Source: Agapanthus africanus (lineage: Eukaryota > Streptophyta > Magnoliopsida > Asparagales > Amaryllidaceae). Taken from it: a DNA stretch of 64,000 nt. The stretch is taken from positions 320,449,595 through 320,513,594 of the forward strand of contig JASDDO010000001.1 of NCBI GenBank assembly GCA_030015575.1, in the 5' to 3' direction. Below the pieces are notes generated by a model. It saw nothing but the letters and a program-made list of their open reading frames with translations. It had not been told where the DNA came from and searched no databases. The translations under genes were made by a program, and so were the position numbers. Shown here one piece after another: positions 44,715-55,385 of this stretch; the stretch's first letter is position 1, and every line of letters begins with the position of its first letter.

Positions 44715-44945
44715 ATTCGTGCTGCGGTAGTTTGGCCTCCGTCAAGGCGCAGTGTACGGTAGCTAACTAGTGCTTATCTGCTAGCATATGATGCGATTGG
44801 ATTAGGGTATTCGTACGGCGTTGTTTGGCCTCCGTCAAGGGTCGTGCGGGTGGGTTTAATTCAATCAGGAAATGACGGGTTGAACTTGACTAGCGGACTA
44901 TGGGTTGTTTGGCCTCCGTCAAGGTCATAGGACGCTAGGGGCAAA
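44715..44945 (+). ncRNA. Triple same-loop hairpin block (C)
   Basis: TTTGGCCTCCGTCAAGG occurs at 44731, 44824 and 44908, spaced 93 and 84. Flanking arms are CTGCG/CGCAG, CGTACGGC/GTCGTGCG (with G-U pairs) and CTATG/CATAG. The first stem corresponds to CTACA/TGTAG in A, a paired change. Confidence 0.68.
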
Positions 44946-45402
44946 ATATTATCGGGAATTTCAAGTGTTGAAATTTGCAATGAGATTGCATACCTTCTAT
45001 GAGATAGTTGGATCCCGATACCCGCTGCGAGTAAGAGTTACTCCTGGGAGAGTTTTACACATTGCAATTAGCCGATCAAGTAGGTGTCTAGAAAGGTGTT
45101 AACGAGGTTACGCCTCTGGGAAAATGAGGTTTACATTAATTAGGTTCGTGCGAAAGCACGGGGGACCTCCCTCAAAGTACCGACACTGGCCTGGCTGAAA
45201 GATTGGCGAACTTGTAGTGTGTAATTAATCCCGGCTAGTCTTTCCTTTTAAGGTTTGGAGGAAGATTTGATAAAAAGCAGTGGGAGCCATCCTGATTAGA
45301 TAAGATAATAACCAATCTGATCTTGCACGAGCATACGCTAAAGTGTTTTCTTCTCTCTCTCTCCAGGTAGCGACCATTTCATGCCTTAATAAAGATAATA
45401 AT

Positions 45403-47906
45403 ATGGATGTATTGACCGAACCCGCATGTTATACTGTGCTGGGGAACGTTGGTTCCGTTCTTTCTTATAAGAGTTATAGGAATGAACAGGATATAGGGGA
45501 ATACCAGGATTCCCATGCCACCCGAATGAAGAAAGTACATGTTGATGCATTTTCTTCGGGTGTGTTCGTTACTGAGAACTGTTTCTCCATTTGCTCTACG
45601 TCCTGGGTATTAGATACCGGGTTAGGATCCCATATATGTAATCAGTTACATGGGCTTAGGAAAGGTAGAGAACTTGGAGAAGGTGATAAAGACATTAGAG
45701 TGGAAATGGTGCAATTGTTGCAGCTAAGACTGTCGGGGAATATCACCTTGTATTACCAACTGGTAATACATTGGTTCTGAACGAATGCTATTACATGCCG
45801 AACCTGATATGCAACATTATATCGGTTTCTTTATTAAGCAAAGAAGGATATAATTTTGTATTACAGGACAATGTTATGAACATTTTCCGTAACCAAAAGT
45901 TGGTTGGATCAGGCACGTTGTGCAATGGCATTTATGTTCTAAATCAATCAACAGTTCTGAGCATAACAAACACACACAAGAGGAAGAGTTCTGAACTCAA
46001 CGAATCCTTCTTGTGGCATTGTAGACTGGGTCACATCAATACGACACGACTAGCTAAGTTGCATAAGGATGGATATTTAAATCCGTTTGAATTTTCATCC
46101 TATGACACTTGCCAGTCATGTCTCAAAGGCAAGATGACCAAGACTCCGTTTACGGGACACGGAGAAAGAGTTACCGAACTCTTGGGACTGATACATAGTG
46201 ATGTATGCGGTCCCATGTCTACACATGCCAGGGATGGTTCTTCATACTTCATTACATTCACTGACGATCTCTCTAGGTTCGGGTATGTGTTCCTGATGAA
46301 ACACAAATCAGAAGCTTTTGAGAAATTTAGGGAATATAAACAAGAAGTTGAGAACCAAACCGGAAAAAGTATTAAAATCCTTCGATCTGATCGAGGAGGA
46401 GAATACTTAAGCAATGAATTCCTGGGCTTCCTAAAAGAGAATGGGATTCTCTCTCAGCTGACTCCTCCATATACACCACAGCACAACGGTGTATCAGAAC
46501 GGAGGAACCGCACCCTATTAGATATGGTGCGCTCTATGATGAGTACAGCTGAGTTACCTATTTCCTTCTGGGGATATGCACTGGAGACTGCTGCATACCT
46601 ACTGAATAGAGTTCCGACCAAATCAGTGCCTACCACTCCATATGAGATATGGAATGGTAAGAGACCATGTCTTAATTTTATTCAGATATGGGGTTGTCCG
46701 GCCTATGTTAAAACACAAAATCCGGACAAGCTCGAGGCAAGGTCTGTTCTATGTAAGTTTGTTGGATATCCCAAACATTCGCGAGGGTATATCTTCTACC
46801 ACTCCGAGGAACAAAAAGTGTTTGTTTCTCGACATGCCACTTTCTTAGAAAAAAGTTTTCTTATGAAACAGATAAGTGGCATTGAGGTAGAACTGGAAGA
46901 GGTTCCAGCAATACAGACTACAACAGAAGATTTGGTTGAACCAGAGGATTCCGTAGTTCCCGATGAACCCCAGCCTCTCCGCCGATCTAGTAGGGTTCCT
47001 CGCCAACCTGAGAGATACTACGGTTTTCTCATTGATGGTGGCAGTGAGGATTGCATCATGGAGGATGATGACCCAACTAGCTTCGAGCAGGCCATCACTA
47101 GTGGGGACTCAGTGAAATGGCTGGATGCTATGCGGTCCGAGATGGATTCCATGTACACCAACAAAGTATGGACTTTGGAAGTTGCTCCTGAAGGGTTAAA
47201 ACCCATTGGGAGCAAGTGGATCTTCAAGAAGAAACTTGGTGTAGATGGGAAAGTGGAGACTTTCAAAGCTAGAATTGTAGCAAAGGGTTTTCGTCAAAGA
47301 CCAGGTGTGGACTATGACGAGACCTTTTCTCCAGTGGCTATGCTTAAATCCATCCGAATCATGCTTGCCATTGCTGCCTTTCATGACTACGAAATCTGGC
47401 AAATGGATGTTAAGACCGCCTTTCTAAATGGTGATTTAGAAGAGTGCGTGTACATGACTCAGCCAGAGGGCTTCGTAGACAGTGGGAGCAGCGGGAAGGT
47501 GTGCAAGCTGCTTAAATCCATTTATGGATTAAAGCAAGCATCGCGGAGTTGGAACATCTGCTTTGACGTCGTTATCAAAGAGTTTGATTTCGTCAAAAAT
47601 CCAGATGAACCTTGTATCTACAAGAAGGTGGCAGAGAGTAAGGTTGTCTTCCTCGTATTGTACGTGGACGACATACTCTTGATAGGAAATGATATTCCTA
47701 TGCTGCAATCGGTCAAGCTCTTCTTATCACAAAGATTCTCGATGAAAGATCTTGGTGATGCCTCCTGCATATTGCGAATTAGGATCTATAGAGATAGATC
47801 CAAACGGATTTTGGGATTGTCCCAATCCAGGTACATTGACACCATACTAAAGAGGTTTAGTATGGAAGAGTCCAAGCGTGGGAACTTGCCCACGATCTTT
47901 GGAGTC
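45403..47906 (+). pseudogene. Copia pol of C, 5' segment (protease to reverse transcriptase), frameshifted and split
   Basis: The frame from ATG 45403 starts in a decayed zinc-knuckle region with no gag domain and reaches protease LDTGLGSHIC. One T is missing near 45701 relative to A, so the rest of pol lies in another frame from about 45702 onward. That frame is open to 47906 and shows GAG-pre-integrase (LWHCRLGH...CQSCLKGKM), integrase Asp (46200), Asp (46389) and Glu (46497), and reverse transcriptase with YVDD (47661-47672). Element B interrupts it at a GTC|ACT codon boundary; the frame resumes at 57514. Apart from the frameshift and B it appears well preserved, so the damage is recent. 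Confidence 0.92.
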
Positions 47907-47911
47907 ACTCT
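47907..47911. repeat. TSD of element B (ACTCT, left)
   Basis: Repeated at 57509-57513. Confidence 0.95.
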
Positions 47912-50035
47912 TGTAAGTCTACGTTAGCGCCCCGGCAGTCTACAGACGCCAAATGCGGAATAAAAACTTTTAACTTGGCGCTATCGTATACTTTAACCCG
48001 GATCTGCCATTATTGCTAAACTAACAAACTGTAAAGAGTGTAGAAAGGTTATACCGAACGATCCGAGTCCTTCGTTCTTCAACCATCATCCCACGCTCCG
48101 TTGCGGCTGCTCCGATCTCGTCGATCTCCGATATCCTTGTCGAGGTGACACCACATCACCGATTCTTTAAACGGGCTCCCGCCTCTGACTTGAGGCAACT
48201 CGGTCGTCAAGTTTGCAAGAAGAGACGACCAAGAATGATGTAGAGAATGAGTAGATGACTTTGTCTCACTTCGTCCAAATCCGTGGACGATCGGTTAATG
48301 AAGTTGCCGTGGGAATTGGGTGATGGAATGAAATGAACTGTAAAATTCCATGCACCCCAAATACTATCATATCTTTTTACAACCATGAAAAACTATCAAG
48401 TGAGTGAGTGTGGAGGAGAGAGAGGGCCGGCCATTCTTATAGAAGAGGGAGGTGACCGTAGGAGAGGGGGGGTGACAATATGATAAATATCACAATGTGA
48501 ACACAAACAAATATCTTGCATAAAGATCTTAAGCAAAACAAGAATGTAATGAAATCAAAGCATGAGTCACTTAGCCTTGTCACAAATTCTAGAACCTTCT
48601 AGAACCTTCTAGAATCACGACTCACTCTCATCCAAGAAAAGATAAATCCGTCTTTAACCGAATGTTAAAAGACGGCTGATAGAAAACTGGAAACTGGCAA
48701 CTTCCAAAAGTGATCCTGAAACGACTTTCAGGATAGCCCCGAAACTGTATAAATATACCCGCATTTGTATTACGACCGAATACAAATGCAACTGAGACAA
48801 AGATATTATACCTACTCAATATAATACTCGGATCCGGCTTAAAACCAAAGCCGACCAGTATCATCTGCCCGAAAACTGACACGTGCGTAAACGCACGTGC
48901 ATTTTCCGAACGCTGGCATAAAACCATACGGCCTCTACAACGTTTCACCCGAACTTGGGAAACTGCCTGTGGGGGACTCTAATGACTCGTCAGTACCCTG
49001 GCAGTGGGTTTAACCACAAACCGTCAGCTGCACTAGCTATGCGTAACGGCTGCCCACGGACTGACCTCAAGGGAGACTGATGAGCAAACTCAAGGGTGGC
49101 CGATGAATGAACTCATCCAGAAAACCCTACTGAGCCTAACAGTGACAATGTATATACAGTCCGGTCCGTTCGTCAATGAGTATCGCATATCCGCCTAGGG
49201 GGCTAGTAACGTCAGACCCCCAGAAGCAGTATAAGTCGTGTCGGAGTGAAGCCCAATAACACCCTGAGATACTACTGGAGTACCTACCAGTAAATCTCCT
49301 GCCACGGCCGTGGGCTATGTGTAATGGCTCTCCTAGACACAGCACGATCTCGCCCCCAATACCGGGAGAGACGAATCCCCTGCCGATCCGCTCACGTGCC
49401 TCCATATGGCTCGGGACTGTACCCAAAAGCTACCTGTTTGCACGACTCCTTTGAGCCGTGGTAGGGTAGAAATCAAAGCACAGTGGGAACTCACACGAGA
49501 CAAATGACGACCTCAGGTCGAAGAACTAACCTGTACACATGTCACCAGGGAACTGCTATCTGACGATAGGTATAGTACTAACTAGCAGATTCCCGGCGAG
49601 TCCTGTCCGGTGTACTCATAACCCAATGAGCACCTGTATACATCTTAGGTGATCCAACTGACACCAGTGGCTTGTGAGACCGGCCACCGCCCCTCGTCGG
49701 GGTCTCGACTGTACACACTAGTCTACTCCGGAGTATCGATGCCCTGTCTCGAAACTCCCACGACTAGGGACCACAATCAAGGATATGCATATAAACCACC
49801 CAACTCTCACGTATATGATCGCCATCATACTGTTGGTGGTAAAGCAAGATCCTAAGGGCTCTATCAAAGTGTAACATGCAATCAGTCACCTGAACATGTA
49901 CACGACTGATAAAGGCAAACCAGATAGCATACTATCATCTTGAGTAAGACTGTTCTACCGGTATAGGTCCTCCGCAATCATTGCAATCACGTACCTGCGA
50001 TCCAATAATTGACTATGAGGGCACTATCTCCAACA
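47912..50035 (-). repeat. 3' LTR of B
   Basis: 2,124 bp; on the element strand it starts TGTTGGAGATAGTGCC and ends CGTAGACTTACA. Confidence 0.94.
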
Positions 50036-50052
50036 ATCTCCCACTTGCACTC
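50036..50052 (-). other. Polypurine tract of B
   Basis: GAGTGCAAGTGGGAGAT on the element strand, nearly the same as in C and D. Confidence 0.88.
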
Positions 50053-53000
50053 AAGGCTAATATTGCGATGTCGACTACTCACAGCCCGTGTGAAACCGAA
50101 CATCCAACTCCTCTACTAATCAGTTTCACAAAGCCCGTTTGTAAAACTATTGTGTTCGAGAAATAGCCTCAGTGAGTGGATCCGCCTAGAAGTATCTTTC
50201 TATATCTCTCTTAATCTCAAGTTCGCGGAGAAAGCCATCTCCCGAATTGAGTAGTACATGTCTTAGAATATGTCTGGATATCTGATGGGACCTTAGTTCA
50301 TAAATGAACTCCATATCCAAACTTCTTAGACTGTATGGATCACTGAACCTAATCAGTATCCGGCACCATGCCACCCACAGTATCCTCTGGAACCACCTGT
50401 CCATAATACTGTCCCTCGTCAGAGGGAAAACTAAAACTCTGACAATCACTCTGTCATGCATGTCACCTTTGAAGCCTGGAATGATAACCGTCTCCCGAAA
50501 GAGGCTGCCGTTATCAAATCCGTAGAACATGTACTAATGTTCTAAAACTGCTTCCTTATGTTTCTCCAGGATTGGATTAATACAAACTTATTGCATCTAG
50601 TGCAAAAACAACATTTGGTGCAGTACTTGATATCTCATGATTGACTCAATTGCCTAAGCAAGTGATCTGCCAATCATGCACATCCCTCTCCTCTTTAGTC
50701 TATACGACACCTTTAGAGAGGGTGACTCCATCACCTGCAGGTACACTACCATGCTAGGAGTCAACTATTCTAAAAACCATTAGAATATCTGTCAAAGTAC
50801 CCACATTGGGAAACTACCCAAATCCAGATCTAAAACCATAGATCCAGAAACCAGAATGTCAAATATTATATCCATATCCTGTCTGGAGAAACAACTGTGT
50901 GACGACCACAGTACAACCGATCGTAGTATAGGAATTTTACTTCCTACTCTGTGTATGTCATCCAGATACTATGACATCACACCCTACTACCTTCTTAACA
51001 GATCCATCCCTTATCCTGATTGAAGTCAAACCCATGACTGTCACATCAAAATCAGATGATCTATCTCCGCTATTACTGCTCTAGTCTATAAATAGACATA
51101 AGCTACTTGCCCACCATGCTTCCGTTGCTCCCACTGACTGCGACAATCCTCCTACCGGGTCTCATAATCTGGAACAACAGTAGTGTCAAGTCTGGGTAGA
51201 TAAGAACCTCCCTGTCACCGTCCTTGAGGCTACCGAAGTACCTCTCGGGTGTCTGAGGTTACCTACCATATCTGCGGAGTGGCTATTGGAATGTCAAACC
51301 TGATTGAATATATAGGTCCTATTAAATTTTCCGTAATCGTTCGCGGTTCTGGAATCACTTCCAGTTCTACCATACTCCCACTACTGTTTTCTGAAAAAGA
51401 TCCATTTTACTAAAACTGTGGCGAGTCAAGAACAATATCACTATTGATCTTCCAAATGGTAGAATATCAACCCTCGTCATAGCCAGGGTCAACCCACAAA
51501 CAGCCATTACAGAAACGTGCCCTGAGTTATCCAGAGTCTGGTTTTAAGCATAAGCTGGACAACTCCCCATACCTTAATTTCTTTTAAGGTACGATCCATT
51601 CTATATCCAATACAGAAACTTTGGCACTTATTTAATTGGAACCATATTCAAATCATGCAGCTGTCTCCAGTGCATATCAACTTAATGGAAAGAGGCTAAT
51701 CAGCATCACTCAACTTAGGAATCCATCCAATTATGAGTAACCTGAAAGAGAAATACGTTTCTCAAAACCATCACTATCATCTGAATACCAATCACAAGAA
51801 TCTACATCTTCGATCTCTTTGAAGAATCCCGATACTTGTGATACCTGGTTCTCTACTTTATTCTTATACCCACAACTTCTCAAAACTTAGACCTTGTATT
51901 TCTACGAAACACTTGTCTAAAAACTAGAGAAGTTATAAGTAAACAGAACATAGTACGAGGACCTACCCCTTCGTCCTGATGGACACTTGGAAAACATACA
52001 ATACTCTGTATAAGCCCGCTGAGTTAAACAACTCAAAACCTGTGCGTCGTAGGTAGAAAACTGTACCCTGGCGATTTCCTCAAATATCACCAATTTCAAC
52101 GAATTCCGATATAATGAGGATGATCACCTAATTCCCAATATCTTACTCCCACTCATCATCTGTAAAACCATACAGATATGAGAATGAAACCTGGTAAATA
52201 CATACCCTTGGAGTAAGTGTCTAATCGGGAAAACAGTTTTCTTTAACAATGCACTGAAACATGAAAATGTTTCGTAGGGGTATCTTGGTATTCATAGCAA
52301 TGCCTCTTCCATAATCCAATTCATGACTTCAACCGTATATTTTATTGCCATCTCTCCAAATCCCTTTATTTGTCTTTAGTCGTTACCTTCTGTACACCAT
52401 CGTTAGGCTAAATGGTTTTCTTCCTTCCCTACCGTTCGGCACCAGCCTATGGTTTGGAAGAAGACTATCCAGTAAGCATAATAGGTGTACCCTCCTAAAC
52501 CAAGGAGTACTCGCATCTCGAGAGAAGGTGATGATAAAAGACAACTGAATAATACTTTATTCCTTTAAAGGTGAAATAGGAGTGGCGATGAAGTACGCGG
52601 TTTTGGTCGTGAATGATATCAGTCGCAATTTACTTTGCCCTCTTTCTAATCCCTTTATTTTGTCTTTACATATTACCTTCTGCACACCCTACTTAGGCTA
52701 ATTGGTTTTCTTCATTCCCTACCTTTCGGCACCTGCCTATGGTTTGGAATAAGACTATCCAATAAGCGTAATAGGTGTACTCTCCTAAACCAAGGAGCTC
52801 TCGCAACCTGAGAGAAGGTGATAATAAAAGACAACTGAATAAACCAATTCTATTTCTCCTGAACCTGGATCCATCCTCGAAGAAGTCCCTTCGAGTTCGT
52901 ATATAACCATACGATGGATCTATCCAATGGAAGTGGATATCCGTAGTAAAACGGGTGTTCTGAGAAATGCAAAGGGTAAAAGAAGGAGTGGCAATGACTT

Positions 53001-53060
53001 ATGCAACATAGACAATCCAAAAGCCAGTATTTTAAGAAGGTTCGGTCAATCTGGTCACTG
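50053..53060 (-). pseudogene. Degenerate Copia pol of B
   Basis: No frame here covers a domain, but nucleotide similarity to D persists in order. Near 50955-50966 the reverse transcriptase motif survives as TGGATGACAT, followed by ATTCCTATACTACGATC, matching ATTCCTATGCTACAATC of D. Near 50260-50310 (frame 50530-50186) RSHQISRHILRH matches the RNase H RSHQRSRHILRR of D. The rest is too diverged to place by eye. The gag part appears shortened compared with D. Confidence 0.72.
52349..52845 (-). repeat. ~215-bp direct repeat inside B
   Basis: Copies at about 52349-52563 and 52636-52845 share, in order, ATCCCTTTATTT, TTAGGCTAA, CTATGGTTTGGAA, CCTCCTAAACCAAGGAG or a close variant, and AAAGACAACTGAATAA. 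They are roughly 85% alike and offset by about 288 bp. Confidence 0.82.
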
Positions 53061-53389
53061 AGTCATAGTGTAGGGTCGGTCAAAGGTCGCTGCCAAAGAG
53101 AGAGAGAGAAAAGAAACACTCTGCGTGCACTCTAACCTAGATCAGAATGGTTATAACTTTATCTAATCCGGAAACCTCCCACTGCCCTGTCAAATTCTCC
53201 TCCAAATCTGAAAGAAGAATCAATCGGGATCACCCGAAGAGTAAACCAACTCATCAGTGGGAATCGGGATCCAACTCTCATCGCATGATAACGTGATGGA
53301 ATGCATCCACGTTACTCATACTCCAGAAGGTATGCGCATACTTGGCAAGTTTCAGTTTCTTTAGAAACTCCCGATAACGCTTTTGCCCC

Positions 53390-53610
53390 ATGCTCTTATA
53401 ACCTTGGCTTTGGTCAAAATGTCATAAGTCACATGCCAAGTTCTACCCATCACTATCTTGTCAATTTGAACCCACCCGCACATGCCCCTGACTTTGGCCA
53501 ATCGGCAGAACGACTGTCCCAAACTAACTCATCTATCTATGCAACAATTGAATACCCAGCAGCTACCAAACACTATGCCTTAACTTTGGCTAAAATGCAT
53601 AGCTTGAATA
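53390..53610 (-). ncRNA. Triple hairpin block (B)
   Basis: Loop copies centred on CCAAAG (53584, 53492, 53408 on the plus strand as CTTTGG) are 92 and 84 nt apart. Arms are CTATGC/GCATAG, a weaker TGCC/GGCA, and CTTAT/ATAAG. The loops have diverged from each other more than in A, C and D. Confidence 0.55.
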
Positions 53611-54316
53611 CTACTGAATACCCAAAAGAAGTGACAGAGGGCTACGGCTGGTTTTTGGCGAAAAACCTTTAGCGTAGTGAACTTGATATCGCTGAAGGAA
53701 CCTGATAGCTTTTTAAAATATAGTGGCGAAAACCTTTTGCTAAAGAGGTCACTCCCGGTAAAGGGATCTCGGCTCTTTCCTCGTGGAATGAGGTGCAGGA
53801 TATTCCACTGAATACCTCTATGCAAAGCAACTTGTAATCGACTATAGTGAAGTTATTACCCTGACGCAAACTTCTGTCCAAGGGGTCTTTCCCGGTGAAG
53901 GGATATCAGCCCTTGCCTCGTCGAATGAGGTGCAGGATATTCCACTGAATACCGCTATGCATAACAAAAGGAAACGTCTTTGCAATAACACTTTTTAAAT
54001 TGTTCCAACAACTCAAACAGGTTTGTTTTACTTTGCATTGATCAGAATCAATGCAGTCCCATCAATCAATCACACCAGAAAAGAACGAAAATAAAATGTA
54101 CGTATATGCCATCCGCATTCGTCACTGGGTCCCGTCATCACCCGTTAGGTTACTTAACTAACGACAGAGCGGGGACTGGACTAGCGCGGGTGTAAAATAT
54201 ATACAACATCTAATAGTATATAAACCAATATACAATAATCGCTCCAGGTGTGATAATATGCAACATTACAGAAAAGTAATAAGCATCACAGAACAATACA
54301 GATAATCTGGGATCCC

Positions 54317-54346
54317 CGGGTTTCACAGAGCCGCTGCTGAAACCCG
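54317..54346 (-). ncRNA. GGCTC-loop leader hairpin (B)
   Basis: Perfect 9-bp stem CGGGTTTCA/TGAAACCCG; the loop contains GGCTC on the element strand. Confidence 0.65.
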
Positions 54347-55127
54347 ACGTTCCCCTGTCGTGTGGATAGCCTGTGCAATGAAACCTAGACCCCTACGGGT
54401 GCGACAAGTTACCCGCCAAAACCTGAAGCGAGGCAGTCCCCCACAGCATAGTGAATGGAACACCCGGCACTTCACGGAATCCGGTAAATTGAGCACCCCT
54501 CCTTGGGTCAACCTGTACCCCCTATGAGTGCGGCGAATAGTCTGCCAATTTTAGAGTGGGGCCCCTCTGCCTCCCAAAGTCATGAGATGCGGACCCGTTG
54601 CCCTCCAGAACCCGGCTATCCGTGCACTCCGTCTCGGGGTAAAACCTAGTACAGTAATGAAAAATAGTACAATAGGTACATCGACCGCAACCTGGTCGTG
54701 CCCCAAAAGAATATTATACAACAGGCAGTGACGGCAGTCCACATGTTGGGCGCTCGCCCCGCAATATCAAATGTACAAATAAACTCAAACTGTACTACCA
54801 TTGCACACTGCTATCCACCACGACAAATCCGCAACATCACAGCACAACACAGAACATCAACGCGAATGTCACGTTCGCAAACCCGTCTAAAAGAACTATA
54901 GCAATCGGACGCGGTTTACCGATCAAATGACATTCCCGGTCGGAGATATAATGTAAGCACTGTAAACTAACGCGTTTAAATTTCGATCGACCAAATATCA
55001 AAAAAATGGGCCCCACGACTTACTGGTGAATAGTAACAAAACCTGGGCGCAATTGATATATACCAAAAATCACAAAATCCAACAAAGAACCCACTGGAAA
55101 AATTTGGGAGCACGTGCTTCCCACGTG

Positions 55128-55174
55128 GCCGCGGATGCACGGCCAAACCATGGGTTTGGCCGCGTTTCCGCAGC
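55128..55174 (-). ncRNA. GC-rich leader hairpin (B)
   Basis: Arms of 22 nt pair at 18 positions around a 3-nt loop (ATG on the plus strand). The innermost stem is GGCCAAACC/GGTTTGGCC. It lies about 200-255 nt after the PBS. Confidence 0.72.
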
Positions 55175-55372
55175 AACTTGGAGGAATCACGACCCCAAAT
55201 TTTGTCGTGGATCTTATAAACGCCTGCACAGATTTTTAAGATATACAGAAATGATTTTCGAGACCATTTAAAATCAACAGAAACTGTCAAGCAAGGATTT
55301 TGTCGTTTTTGATTTTCGGTCGGATCGATGTTTTAAACGCGTTAGCACAAGTTAGTATAGCAAAATGGTGAG

Positions 55373-55384
55373 GCTCTGATACCA
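55373..55384 (-). other. Primer-binding site of B, tRNA-iMet
   Basis: TGGTATCAGAGC on the element strand, one base after the LTR end. Confidence 0.94.
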
Positions 55385-55385
55385 C

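Larger units (their letters stand above)
42531..45402 (+). other. Leader of element C
   Basis: This 2.9-kb leader holds, in order, a GC-rich hairpin (42731-42779), the block shared with H (about 43065-43240), a GGCTCG-loop hairpin (43964-43999), a duplicated 91-bp block (44348-44438 and 44491-44582), the triple hairpins (44715-44945), AATTTCAA-GTG-TTGAAATT (44957-44975), GAGG/CCTC (45104-45116), CGTGC-GAAA-GCACG (45147-45160) and a TC-rich tract ending CAG (45366). No protein is recognised. Confidence 0.8.
53061..55385 (-). other. Leader of element B
   Basis: This leader of about 2.3 kb is in minus orientation. From the PBS side it holds a GC-rich hairpin (55174-55128), a CGGGTTTCA/TGAAACCCG hairpin (54346-54317), two copies of the ~85-bp block (near 53880-53953 and 53745-53826), the triple hairpins (53610-53390), an AGTTTC/GAAACT hairpin (53369-53348) and a pyrimidine tract plus AG (near 53094). 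It lacks the GNRA-hairpin segment found in A, C, D and F. Confidence 0.78.
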
